A stretch of DNA of 37,209 bases from assembly GCA_900772235.1 (NCBI GenBank), contig CAAGQX010000127.1, positions 1-37,209 on the forward strand. The letters are read 5' to 3'. The notes below the pieces were generated by a model. It ran no database searches, was not told where the DNA came from, and saw nothing but the letters and a program-made list of their open reading frames with translations. The DNA comes from Clostridia bacterium. Its GTDB lineage: Bacteria > Bacillota > Clostridia > TANB77 > CAG-508. Below are positions 1 to 8,480 of the stretch, one piece after another. The position numbers and the translations under genes were made by a program. The first letter of the stretch is position 1, and every line of letters starts with the position of its first letter.

Positions 1-23
1 ATATTTATCAATGGTTTACAAAC

Positions 24-49
24 GGGCGGGTTTGGAACCCGCCCCTACA
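24..49. repeat. Short palindromic repeat, copy 1 (GC-rich type)
   Basis: Nine-base arms GGGCGGGTT and AACCCGCCC flank a 3-base loop, followed by CTACA. It is much richer in G+C than its surroundings. Related palindromes ending in CCCTAC(A) recur at 77, 16824, 22130 and 31605, with a looser relative at 31672, all between genes. Confidence 0.75.
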
Positions 50-76
50 AATTCAATAATGTGTTTTTGTATTTTC

Positions 77-99
77 GGGCGATTAAAATCGCCCCTACA
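77..99. repeat. Short palindromic repeat, copy 2
   Basis: GGGCGATT, AA, AATCGCCC, then CTACA. The core and several flanking bases on each side are identical to the copy at 31605-31627, more than 31 kb away, so this is a dispersed family and not a chance hairpin. Confidence 0.8.
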
Positions 100-161
100 T
101 TTCAAATTTGCATATAAATGTTCACACAAATTACAATTTATATAAGATTCGAGGTGTTTTT

Positions 162-785
162 ATGTATAAAAAAATTTCTATTATTTTTGTTATTTTATTT
201 TTATTAATTAGTTTAGTAGGATGTTCTTCTAATAAATCCAATACTGTAAATAATGCCAATACTCCTTACATTTCTGAGAGTTTGTCTTTAAATGAATCTA
301 TCTCTCCTCCTACTCAAAGTTCTAATCCTGTAGAAGAAAACATCGGAACTTTTTCTACAAATATTTTAGATAAATCTTCCGGAAGGCAAACTAACATTGA
401 ATTAACTTGTTCTAAATTAAATGGAACTATTGTAAAGCAAGGCGAAACTTTTTCTTTTTGTGATACTGTAGGAAAGGCTACTCCTGAAAAAGGCTATCAA
501 AAGGCAAAAGTTTTTGATAGTAATGGTGACGTAACTATGGGCTATGGCGGTGGAAATTGCCAAGTAAGCAGTACTTTATATAATGTTGTTTTACAAAATT
601 CTAATTTTGAAGTTGTTGAAAGACATCCTCACGCTCATACGGTTGATTATGTTGAAAAAGATAAAGATGCTTCTGTTGCCTGTGGTAGTGTAGATTTTAA
701 ATTTAAAAACAATGCAAGCTATGATATAAGAATAGATGCTTCTACCGATGGTGATACAGTTACTGTTTCTATTGTTAAAATTTAA
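162..785 (+). CDS. VanW-family lipoprotein
   Basis: A 207-residue exported protein of the VanW family, whose biochemical role is not established; members are often found with glycopeptide-resistance or cell-wall genes. Residues 1-21 form a lipoprotein signal with lipobox LVGC (Cys21), followed by a Ser/Asn-rich linker of about 40 residues. The VanW core then has the hallmark YGGGNCQVSSTLYN near residues 127-140 and the downstream ERHPHAHTVDY. The start at 162 was chosen over an in-frame ATG at 108 because GAGGTG lies just upstream of 162 and the signal peptide begins there. The next gene is a D,D-carboxypeptidase on the same strand, which fits a role in peptidoglycan. Family assignment is firm; the function is open. 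Confidence 0.85.
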   Translation: MYKKISIIFVILFLLISLVGCSSNKSNTVNNANTPYISESLSLNESISPPTQSSNPVEENIGTFSTNILDKSSGRQTNIELTCSKLNGTIVKQGETFSFCDTVGKATPEKGYQKAKVFDSNGDVTMGYGGGNCQVSSTLYNVVLQNSNFEVVERHPHAHTVDYVEKDKDASVACGSVDFKFKNNASYDIRIDASTDGDTVTVSIVKI

Positions 786-902
786 TTCTATTTTTATTTT
801 ATTTGCATATATTCTAGAGATAAATTCTATAATTTTCTCGTAAAATTTTACTGTTAGTTGAGATTTTTTCTTATAGAATCTCAATTTAGGGAGGTTTTTT
901 AT

Positions 903-2137
903 ATGCAATTTATAAAAAATAAATTTATATGTTTTATTTTAATAATTCTTATTTTGACTTTTTTTATTAAACCTTGTTTTGCAAGCGATACTTCATATGT
1001 CTGGTCTGAAATTTCAAGTCCTACTGTAGAAACAGTAGCCTCTTTAAGCCAAGATAAGCGGAAACTTTTTAAATCTTACTTGTGGTAGTGCAATTTTAAT
1101 TGAACAATCTACTGGAACTATTTTGTATGAGCACAATATTCACGAACAGCTTCGTCCTGCAAGTGTTACTAAAGTTATGACTATTCTTTTAATTATGGAA
1201 GCTATTGATAGTGGAGCCCTAAAATTGACAGATCAAATACCTTGTAGTGAAACTGCTGCTTCTATGGGTGGTTCTCAAATTTGGTTAGATACTACTGAAA
1301 CGCTAACTGTAGATGAAATGCTTAAAGCTATTTGTGTTGTAAGTGCTAATGATTGTTGTGTGGCAATGGCAGAATATTTGGCTGGTAGTCAAGAACTTTT
1401 TGTTGAAAAAATGAACGCAAAAGCAAAAGAGCTTGGAATGAACGATACTTGTTTTAAAAACTGTCACGGAATTGATGAAGATGGGCATGTAACATCTAGC
1501 TATGATATCGCACTTATGTCTAGAGAGCTCCTAACAAAACATCCAAGTATTACAAAATATACTACAATTTATATGGATACATTAAGAAATGGTGAATCTT
1601 CGCTAGTAAATACAAACAAATTAGTTAGAAATTATTCTGGGGCAACTGGTCTTAAAACCGGTTCTACCTCCCTTGCTTTGTTTAATTTATCTGCTTCTGC
1701 TACTCGTAATGACTTATCTTTAATTGCTGTAATAATGAGAGGAGAAACATCTAAAATAAGGTTTGCAGAAGCTAGTAAACTTTTAGATTATGGTTTTAGT
1801 AATTTTGAATATGCAAAATATAGCAGTAAAGGTGATGTTGCCCAAAATGTTGCTGTTGAAAAAGGAATTACCGATAATGTAAATGTTATATATGAGCAAG
1901 ATGCAGGAGCTTTAATACCTAAAGGTCAAAAAGATAATATAACAACTAGCATAAACTTAGCCACTTCATTTAATGCTCCTATTAAAGAAGGGCAAGTTTT
2001 AGGAACCATTACATATTCTCTTGGAGAAGGAACTTTACGGTTCAATAAATTTAGTTGCTGCAAGCTCTGTCCCTAGTTTAAATTTAGGTAATATGATTGC
2101 GAATGTGCTTGATAGATGGCTAAGTTTACTTAGGTAA
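903..2137 (+). CDS. dacF: DacF-type D-alanyl-D-alanine carboxypeptidase, two +1 shifts at CGG
   Basis: Serine D,D-carboxypeptidase (peptidase S11, PBP5/DacF class) that trims the terminal D-Ala of peptidoglycan stem peptides outside the membrane. GGGAGG precedes the ATG at 903, and residues 1-27 are a signal peptide ending KPCFA. The motifs are SVTK (Ser near residue 87), SAND and KTG. The frame is broken twice, at CGG codons 1059-1061 and 2038-2040. Dropping the C at each joins one 410-residue protein that ends at 2137 with a normal C-terminal domain, including LGSINLVAASSV. No other disabling change is visible over 1.2 kb, so I read it as a functional gene decoded with +1 shifts, not a decayed one. 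If the shifts are not made, the first product stops after about 60 residues. Confidence 0.85.
1059..1061 (+). other. In-frame CGG, inferred +1 shift site 1 (dacF)
   Basis: AAG CGG A AAC. The zero frame stops at 1086-1088. Skipping the C gives GGA AAC TTT TTA and runs into the SAILIEQSTG start of the catalytic domain. Confidence 0.75.
2038..2040 (+). other. In-frame CGG, inferred +1 shift site 2 (dacF)
   Basis: TTA CGG T TCA. The zero frame stops at 2074-2076. Skipping the C gives GGT TCA ATA AAT TTA (GSINL), the usual end of the DacF C-terminal domain, and continues to a stop at 2135-2137. Confidence 0.8.
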
Positions 2138-2146
2138 TTTTATTCG

Positions 2147-2175
2147 TTGACTTTTTATGTAAAATATTGTATACT
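2147..2175 (+). promoter_or_regulatory. Sigma-A-type promoter of the 2226 gene
   Basis: TTGACT at 2147-2152, a 17-base spacer, then TATACT at 2170-2175. It lies 9 bases after the dacF stop and 50 bases before the next start, so that gene can be transcribed alone. Confidence 0.75.
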
Positions 2176-2188
2176 ATATTTGTCCGTT

Positions 2189-2209
2189 ATCAACCGTGTT
2201 GATTTTTTT
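2189..2209 (+). promoter_or_regulatory. Hairpin plus T-run in the leader of the 2226 gene
   Basis: ATCAAC, CGT, GTTGAT followed at once by a run of T. It sits between the predicted transcription start and the ribosome site, so it could be a weak attenuator or an operator. The stem is only 6 bp. Confidence 0.4.
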
Positions 2210-2225
2210 AGAAAGGATGAATTTT

Positions 2226-2765
2226 ATGGGAAACCGCACTGTTCCCAATCCATCTTTACTTGCAGGTATTTATGCATATGAATGCCTCAAAAAAGATAAT
2301 GAATGGGAAAACCCCTCAGTTACAGCAACGAAGAAACAGGTTGAGCTGTGCTGGGAAGAGTACAATCGTCGCAAGTCGGAACTCTCGCTGAAACTCTCGC
2401 AAGCTAGAGATGCAGAGGTCGAAAAGGCTTTTTCTTTGCATTTACAGAATGAATTGTATGGAGAAGCCCTCATTGATGAAGAAACACTTTTTGAAATTGG
2501 CCTTTATTTCGGTTCTGAAGCTGATTGCAGCATTACTATTTCTGGAACTGATTACACTCCTCTTGTTGTTGCAAAAACCAGAGCAGATCGGCGCAGAGCC
2601 ACCTATCTTCACAAGTGTGAACACCGGCGTAAAGCTGAAATAGTTGCTCGTAATCGGTATAAGCGTATAGAGGAAAATGATTTCCCTACGAGAAAGCTTA
2701 GCAGTGGAGAACTTGTCCCTACTTTTAAGCGCGCATCTCGCAAAGTTTCTAAAGCTTTGCGTTAA
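2226..2765 (+). CDS. Hypothetical protein with atypical codon use
   Basis: A 179-residue soluble, charged protein that I do not recognise. There is no signal peptide or membrane segment; the middle (about residues 30-70) is helical and rich in K/E/R, and the C-terminal third is strongly basic with many Arg pairs. AAAGGA lies ahead of the ATG at 2226; an ATG at 2217 is the alternative. Base use stands out: Arg is mostly CGT, CGC or CGG, whereas neighbours use AGA, and G+C is visibly higher, which suggests recent transfer. It contains three in-frame CGG codons (2589, 2634 and 2656 areas), the only ones outside the shift sites. If CGG causes +1 shifting in this cell, translation would leave the frame at codon 122 and stop at 2641-2643, giving about 138 residues. 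Confidence 0.6.
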   Translation: MGNRTVPNPSLLAGIYAYECLKKDNEWENPSVTATKKQVELCWEEYNRRKSELSLKLSQARDAEVEKAFSLHLQNELYGEALIDEETLFEIGLYFGSEADCSITISGTDYTPLVVAKTRADRRRATYLHKCEHRRKAEIVARNRYKRIEENDFPTRKLSSGELVPTFKRASRKVSKALR

Positions 2766-2788
2766 TCCACAACCAGACATTAGGCTTT

Positions 2789-2816
2789 GGGCTCCTTTGG
2801 GAGCCCTTATTTTTTT
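2789..2816 (+). terminator. Intrinsic terminator of the 2226 gene
   Basis: GGGCTCC, TTTG, GGAGCCC (7-bp GC-rich stem) followed by TTATTTTTTT. Confidence 0.85.
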
Positions 2817-2852
2817 GTAAAAAATAAGCAAGCTCTTAAGAGTCTGCTTATT
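2811..2852 (-). terminator. Intrinsic terminator at the end of the cps block
   Basis: Arms AATAAGCA and TGCTTATT at 2823-2852 surround an inner CTCTTAAGAG palindrome and overlap the cpsB stop codon. Read on the minus strand, the hairpin is followed by a run of T. Together with the plus-strand terminator beside it, it separates the convergent genes. Confidence 0.75.
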
Positions 2853-3565
2853 ATTTATATATTTCTATTATTTTTGCAGGATTTTTTGTAGTAAGTTCAT
2901 ACAATTTTTCTTCTGATATTTCTTTTTTTAGTTTTTTAATAATTTGTGGCATAATTTTATATATTGTTCCTTCTCTATGTGTATCACTGGCTAAATAAGT
3001 AATTAAATCCATTTTTAATAATTTCTTTATGGTTTTTTTTGCCTGTTTTCCATAAAGTTCTGCAATGCTTCCAAAGTTAGATTGTAATAAGCATCCTTTT
3101 TCTACCAGCTGTACAGCATATTCCATATCTTCTTGTACTACTTTATACCTTTCTGGATGCGCAATTATTACTTGGTAGCCCATTCCTTTCATTAGGAACA
3201 ATATTTCATCTATATATTTTGGCGTAGTGTTTAAAGGAAATTCTATTAATAAGTAATTACTATTTGCTAGCCCAATAACTGTTCCATTTTTTACTAAGCT
3301 ATCTAATTCTTCTGAAATGTAAATTTCCATTCCAGAATGTAAATTTACATTTATTTCTCTTTCTTTTAAAATTTTTTGTAATGATTCTTGTATTAGTTGT
3401 ACTTCATTTCCTGGTGTTTCATAGTAGCTAGTAATATAATGAGGTGTAAGTATAATATCTGTAAATCCGAGCTTGTTTCGCCTCACTAATTAAATTTAAA
3501 GTTTCCTCTACACTTCTTGAACCGTCATCTATATTAGGAATAATATGTGTGTGTATGTCAATCAT
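2851..3565 (-). CDS. cpsB: CpsB/YwqE-type tyrosine-protein phosphatase, +1 shift at CGG
   Basis: Metal-dependent PHP-family phosphatase that removes phosphate from CpsD-type tyrosine kinases and so tunes capsule synthesis. The start at 3565 has AGGAGA upstream. The metal-binding motifs in order are MIDIHTH, then TPHYIT, AHPERY and SDTH. The first motif lies in a different frame from the rest: codon 33 is CGG (3467-3469), and skipping its C gives AKQAGFTDIILTPHY, the normal family sequence, and a 237-residue protein of usual length. Because the shift lies between metal ligands, the unshifted product of about 45 residues would be inactive. The neighbours upstream are CpsD and CpsC, as is standard for this regulatory trio. 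Confidence 0.85.
3467..3469 (-). other. In-frame CGG, inferred +1 shift site 3 (cpsB)
   Basis: GCT CGG A TTT on the minus strand. The +1 frame gives Ala-Gly-Phe-Thr-Asp, where the Gly is typical of the family, just before the TPHY motif. Confidence 0.8.
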
Positions 3566-3574
3566 ATATTTCTC

Positions 3575-4423
3575 CTATTTCTTTAAATATTTATTTAGTT
3601 CATCTATTATAGCTTGTGTTTTTTCACTTGAAATATTGTCATTTTTTTCAAATACATAGTCTGTTTTTGCCATTTCTTTATATTCATTTGTTTTAGCTGG
3701 TGCAGATTTTTTTACTGCTACTGGCATATTTGTACTACTATAATAATATGTACTCATATACTTCTTAGCATTTATTGGAACTTTGTTTAAAATAACTCCT
3801 GCAATTTTTCCTCCAACATTTTCTATATCTTTTTTTACTTTTGCTAAGTTTTCTTTTTTAGTAGTATTGTGTTCTGTAACTATAACTGTAGAATCTACTA
3901 ATCTTGAAAGTATTAGTGCATCTGTTACTAGTAAACTTGGTGTTCCATCAAATATTACAAAATCAAAAATTTCTTTTAATTTTTCTATCATATTAATAGT
4001 TGTTTCAGAAGCCAATAGTTCAGATGGGTTTGGTGGTACATTTCCTGCTGGTATTAAATATAAGTTTTGAACTTCTGTTGCCTTAACATATTTTAGTATA
4101 TCTAAGTTTTCATTTCTTCCTAATTCGTCTAATCCTGAAAGGAAATTAGATAATCCCATTTTGTTTTCTATTCCGAACATAACGTGTTGTCTTCCTTTTC
4201 TCATATCTGCATCTATAATTACAACTTTTTTGCCTGCTTGTGCAAATGTTATTGCTAAATTTGCAGTAACCCAACTTTTACCTTCTCCTGGCATTGTTGA
4301 TGTTACTAGAAGCGTTTTTAACGATTTTTTTGAATTCATAAATTGTATATTAGTTCTTAATGTTCTAAAAACCTCTGCAATTGGTGACTTAGGAGTTCTT
4401 TGTACTATTAATTCTCTCTTCAT
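3575..4423 (-). CDS. cpsD: CpsD/CapB-type autophosphorylating tyrosine kinase
   Basis: Cytoplasmic BY-kinase of 282 residues that works with the CpsC membrane adaptor to control chain length and export of polysaccharide. It shows Walker A (TMPGEGKSW), Walker A' (VVIIDADMRKGRQ) and Walker B (FDFVIFDG). The C-terminal part has clustered tyrosines (KKYMSTYYYSS, then NEYKEM and TDYVFEK) as likely autophosphorylation sites. AAGGAGG precedes the ATG. The ATG shares one base with the stop of the upstream cpsC gene (TAATG), a sign of translational coupling. Confidence 0.93.
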   Translation of the reverse strand: MKRELIVQRTPKSPIAEVFRTLRTNIQFMNSKKSLKTLLVTSTMPGEGKSWVTANLAITFAQAGKKVVIIDADMRKGRQHVMFGIENKMGLSNFLSGLDELGRNENLDILKYVKATEVQNLYLIPAGNVPPNPSELLASETTINMIEKLKEIFDFVIFDGTPSLLVTDALILSRLVDSTVIVTEHNTTKKENLAKVKKDIENVGGKIAGVILNKVPINAKKYMSTYYYSSTNMPVAVKKSAPAKTNEYKEMAKTDYVFEKNDNISSEKTQAIIDELNKYLKK

Positions 4424-5130
4424 TATCTTTTTCCTCCTTTAACTTCTGTATCATAATCTGGTATTGTTGCTAAAACTGTTAGTCCCGTTAGTTTTTCTAT
4501 ATCTGCTTCGGTTTTAACAGTGTTATCTAGCATATTTGCCAATAGTGCATATCCACAAGCAATTACTACACCGATAAATGCAAATATTACAATATCTTTT
4601 AAATGATTTATATTACTTGGATTTTCACTTACCATTGCTTTATCTAGCACATATACATTATTAATTTTATAAATATCAGTAATTTTCTCACTAAACACTT
4701 CTGCAATTTTATTTGCAATCATTTGAGCATAATTTGGATTTTCGTTTGTAACTTCAATTTTTATTATTTCAGTGTCTGATATAGAACTTACTTTTATGCT
4801 TCTTCTTAAGCTATCTTCTGTTAAATTTTTTATATTTAAATCATCAATTACTTCTCTTAAAACTGCATCTCTTTTTATAATTTCACTATATGTAGATATA
4901 AGTTTTGAGTTTAAAGTTAAATCTGTTTGAGTAATAGATGTATCGTTTCCTGTTTCATTATTTCCATTTACTTGTGTTAATAGTAATGTTGTATATGATG
5001 TATATTTAGGCTGCAATATTGCATATGTATACACCGCTCCTATTATTACAAAAATAAGTATTATTGTTACAATTTCTAACTTTCTTTGCCAAAAAATATT
5101 AAATAGTTCTTTTAAATCAAGTTCTTCCAT
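4423..5130 (-). CDS. cpsC: CpsC-type chain-length regulator / kinase adaptor
   Basis: A Wzz-domain membrane protein of 235 residues. A short cytoplasmic N-terminus (DLKELFNIFWQRK) leads into a first membrane helix at about residues 17-38. An extracytoplasmic region follows, then a second helix near residues 178-200, and a short cytoplasmic tail that would contact CpsD. This split adaptor-plus-kinase arrangement is the usual Gram-positive form. AAGGAAGGA is upstream of the start. Confidence 0.92.
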   Translation of the reverse strand: MEELDLKELFNIFWQRKLEIVTIILIFVIIGAVYTYAILQPKYTSYTTLLLTQVNGNNETGNDTSITQTDLTLNSKLISTYSEIIKRDAVLREVIDDLNIKNLTEDSLRRSIKVSSISDTEIIKIEVTNENPNYAQMIANKIAEVFSEKITDIYKINNVYVLDKAMVSENPSNINHLKDIVIFAFIGVVIACGYALLANMLDNTVKTEADIEKLTGLTVLATIPDYDTEVKGGKR

Positions 5131-5200
5131 TTTTTTCTTCCTTCCTTTGTAAAAATTACTAATTTATTATATATGTTTTTACTATTTTTTTGCAATACAT

Positions 5201-6479
5201 TTATAAAAAATTATTTATTTTTTCTTGTACTTCTTTATTGTCTGCCAGTCCTAAAATCATCCAAAATATTGGTGCTACTCCTATTGTACTTATATTGAAA
5301 AATGCTTGTACAAAATAGCTAATTATTGTTATACATAATATTAAATTTGCTTTATTTTTCAACATATATTTCATTTTAGGAAGTAGTATTGTACTAACAA
5401 GTATCAAATATATAGCTAAAGCTGGAATTCCTATTGTTGCAGCTATTTGCAAGTACTCATTATGAGCCTTATCTGGAAATATTCCAATGTTATTATAAAA
5501 CTCAACTGAATCTTCAAAACAGTATTTATATAGTCCAAATCTTAAGCAATCTACTCCACACCCTAATATAGGTTTTTTATTTATTAGTTTAAATACCAGT
5601 TGCCATATTGCTATTCTTTGTGAACCCATTTCTGATGTTATTCCCTCCTCTGATGCTCTTTGTAAATCTTTTCTCATTAGATTTAACTTGTCAAAAGTTG
5701 TTGAATTAGTTCCGGTAGCATAAAGTAAATATATAAAAATTAGGCAGAAGCCAATTATTAATATTGCCATTCTTTTAAAGTATTCTTCTTTTCTGTTTTT
5801 TGCTATATAGATGATTTCTATAATTGCTACTATTCCAAAAGATACCCATGTGCTTCTATTTCCTGCTGAAATCATATTAAAAAACATAATTAGGCTTAAT
5901 ACAAAGCTTTTTCTGTTTCCTTTAAATATAAATATTGCCATTGATATTGGCAATATTATACTAATAAAGCTTCCGAAAAAAGTTAGCATTTCCAAAGGTA
6001 GAACAAATTGCACTAATCTCTTGATTGAATATAGGAGACAATTGAGGGCAATTAATATAATTTTGAGCAATTCCTAATATTCCTATTATCATAGAAACAT
6101 AAAACACAATATTTAAAAAATTTTCTATTTTCTCATATTTAAAGAACTTTTTTGAACACAGGTAAATACATACATATGTAATAAACATAAGTAGTCCTTC
6201 ATATCTATCTTCTTCCCCTATTATTGCTGTTTTAATATCAACTGCAAATATTGCGCTTATAATTGCCAGCACTAAAAATACTAAAACAAAAACATCTTTT
6301 CCATCTATACTAAAATTTTTATAATTTGTTAGTAAAAGAACCATAAGTAATAGTCCTGCTATTAATAAAACCCATAGTTTTAATATGTAATGGCTTTGGT
6401 TTATATAGTCTGGCACAATAAGTATTGGTGCAAGTATTACAACTAAAGTTAGAATTATTGTAATTAATTTTTGTTTCAT
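5201..6479 (-). CDS. O-antigen ligase/polymerase-family membrane protein, copy B, +1 shift at CGG
   Basis: Multi-helix membrane protein of the Wzy_C/O-antigen ligase family (ligase or polymerase of lipid-linked glycans), a tandem duplicate of the next gene upstream. The two align from MKQKLITIILTL through to FWMILG. The frame breaks at CGG 5973-5975 (codon 169). In copy A the same place reads NANFFGSF with a plain GGA Gly codon; in copy B the sequence is TTT CGG A AGC, and skipping the C restores FFGSFISI. The joined product is 425 residues against 427 in copy A, with no other defect. The start ATG overlaps the stop of copy A (ATGA), so the two are translationally coupled. This pair is the cleanest internal control for the CGG shift. 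Confidence 0.85.
5973..5975 (-). other. In-frame CGG, inferred +1 shift site 4 (wzy copy B)
   Basis: TTT CGG A AGC, with a zero-frame TAG four codons on. The paralogous gene at 6476-7759 has TTT GGA AGT at the same spot, so the extra base is directly visible as the C of CGG. Confidence 0.88.
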
Positions 6480-7759
6480 TTATTTTCCTCCCAAACCTGT
6501 TTTTCTTGTATAGATTTATTATCGGCAAATCCTAAAATCATCCAAAATATTGGTGCCACTCCTATTGTACTTATATTGAAAAATGCTTGTACTAAATAGC
6601 TAATTATTGTTACACATATTATAAAACTTACTTTATTTTTTAACATATATTTTGTTTTTGGTAATAGAATTATACCAATAAATACTAAATATATAACTAG
6701 TGCTGGTATTCCAATTGTTGCAGCTATTTGTAGATACTCATTGTGGGCTTTGTCTACTATTATTCCTTTTTCTAGTATAAACTTTCCTAATTCTTCAGGA
6801 CAATATTGACATAATCCAAATTTTAAACAGTCCACGCCACATCCAAGTATGGGTCTTTTCTTTATTAATCTTATTGTAAGCTTCCATATTGCTATTCTTT
6901 GCGAGCCCATTTCCGAGGTTATTCCCTCTTCTGATGCTCTTTTCAAATCTTCCTTCATTAGGTTTAGTTTGTCTAAAGTTGTTGAATTACTTTTCGGAAC
7001 ATAAAGTAAATATATAAAAATCAGTCCAAAGCATATTACCAATATCGCTAATCTTTTAAAATATTCTTTTTTTCTATTTTTCATTAAATAAATTGCTCCT
7101 ATAATTGCTACTACTCCAAAAGCTACCCAAGCACTTCTAGTTCCTGATGAAATCATATTGAAAAACATAACTAGGCTTAGTATAAAACTTTTTTTGTTAC
7201 CCTTGAATATGAATATTGATATTGATATTGGTAAAATTATACTAATAAAACTTCCAAAAAAATTAGCATTTCCAAAAGTAGAACAAATCGCACTAATTTC
7301 TTTATTAAAAATTGGTTTTAAACTAGGACAATTAATATAATTTTGTGTAATTCCCAATATTCCTATTGCAATTGAAACACAAAACATAATGTTTAAAAAA
7401 TTTTCTATTTTTTCGTATTTGAAATAATTTTTTGCACATAAATAAATACTTGCATATGTAATAAACATAAGTAATCCTTCGTATCTATTATTTTCACCTA
7501 TTATAGATTTTTTTACATTTACTGATATGCTTGTGCTTATAAAAATCAATCCTAAAAACACTAATAGCAAAATATCTTTTTTATCTATTTTTAGGGTTTT
7601 ATAACTTGCAAGTAAAAGAATTAATAATAAAAGTCCTGCAATTAATAGAAACCATACTTTTAAAATGTTATAATTTTCATTTATACTATTAGGAACAATT
7701 AGTGTTGGTGCAAGTATTGCTATTAAAGTTAAAATTATTGTAATTAATTTTTGTTTCAT
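6476..7759 (-). CDS. O-antigen ligase/polymerase-family membrane protein, copy A
   Basis: Intact 427-residue membrane protein with about ten or more hydrophobic segments and the family loop FGNANFFGSF near residue 170. The sequence GCGVDCLKFGL followed by DKAHNEYLQIAATIG resembles the conserved H-N-E-Y region of the Wzy_C domain. It probably joins or polymerises undecaprenyl-linked glycans on the outer face of the membrane; I cannot tell ligase from polymerase by sequence alone. GGAGAAAACA precedes the start. The duplicated copy B follows with a 4-base overlap. Confidence 0.85.
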   Translation of the reverse strand: MKQKLITIILTLIAILAPTLIVPNSINENYNILKVWFLLIAGLLLLILLLASYKTLKIDKKDILLLVFLGLIFISTSISVNVKKSIIGENNRYEGLLMFITYASIYLCAKNYFKYEKIENFLNIMFCVSIAIGILGITQNYINCPSLKPIFNKEISAICSTFGNANFFGSFISIILPISISIFIFKGNKKSFILSLVMFFNMISSGTRSAWVAFGVVAIIGAIYLMKNRKKEYFKRLAILVICFGLIFIYLLYVPKSNSTTLDKLNLMKEDLKRASEEGITSEMGSQRIAIWKLTIRLIKKRPILGCGVDCLKFGLCQYCPEELGKFILEKGIIVDKAHNEYLQIAATIGIPALVIYLVFIGIILLPKTKYMLKNKVSFIICVTIISYLVQAFFNISTIGVAPIFWMILGFADNKSIQEKQVWEENK

Positions 7760-7783
7760 TTGTTTTCTCCAATTAATTTTATC

Positions 7784-8446
7784 TTAGTAGATTATATTAT
7801 ATTTTTTATTTAAGAGAAAGTTATTTTGAAAAATTTTTAAAATTTCGTTCATTATAACATAATTTTCAGTTGCTTTTATTACTAATCTTTTTATTGCTCC
7901 TGTGGTACATGTAATTAATGTAATTTCTCTTTCTCCATTAGTTTCTTGATTTAAACATTCTATTTCATCTGGATATACTTTGAATATATCATAAACAATG
8001 TATTCTATCTTTTGACCATAAAGATTAATTAATGATATTGTATCATTTATTTTTAGTTTTTTTAAACGTCCGAACATATTTGTTTTATTATAGTTGTGTC
8101 CTAGTATACAAAAGTTCCCTATTTCATTTATATTAGGCCCACACAGTTTTGTTACAGATTTATTTAGAGTATCCTCATTTGTTTCTTCTAGTATATAAGT
8201 GTTTAAGTCTATTTTGGGAATTTCTAATTTTCCAATTATTTTAAATCCATCTATATCATCTGGCATAATTCTTTTAGGTGATTTTTTTTCAAAATTTTCT
8301 TTTTCATTTACTATTGTTTGAGCCGTATTGGCTGTACTTACTATCTTTTTACTATTTATATTTTTCTTATAGATTAGTGATTCTATAAAAAAAATAATTG
8401 CAATTAAAAGTAAAGCTTTATAGGCAAAGTTACTATATTTTCTAAT
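7784..8446 (-). CDS. Sortase-family transpeptidase, apparent ATT start
   Basis: Membrane-anchored cysteine transpeptidase of about 220 residues. The core shows LGHNY (catalytic His), TLITCT (catalytic Cys) and a later KRLVIKA that supplies the Arg. The first ATG in frame is at 8266, but this leaves out an in-frame N-terminus RKYSNFAYKALLLIAIIFF that is a textbook signal anchor. That segment is preceded, 6 bases after GAGG, by ATT at 8446-8444 and no ATG, GTG or TTG. So it either starts at ATT or has lost its start codon by a point change. No LPXTG-type substrate is seen in the window. It lies among polysaccharide genes, so its role there is unclear. Confidence 0.8.
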   Translation of the reverse strand: MRKYSNFAYKALLLIAIIFFIESLIYKKNINSKKIVSTANTAQTIVNEKENFEKKSPKRIMPDDIDGFKIIGKLEIPKIDLNTYILEETNEDTLNKSVTKLCGPNINEIGNFCILGHNYNKTNMFGRLKKLKINDTISLINLYGQKIEYIVYDIFKVYPDEIECLNQETNGEREITLITCTTGAIKRLVIKATENYVIMNEILKIFQNNFLLNKKYNIIY

Positions 8447-8480
8447 CTCTAACCTCTAAATTATTATTTAATAATATATT

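Noticed and set aside
903..2137. dacF, cpsB, wzy copy B, pglE and the PBP as ordinary pseudogenes or homopolymer sequencing errors
   Set aside because: Every break maps to an in-frame CGG and none needs a change in a homopolymer run. The rest of each gene is clean and of normal length. A context-specific artefact that adds C before GG cannot be ruled out without reads and is named as the main alternative.
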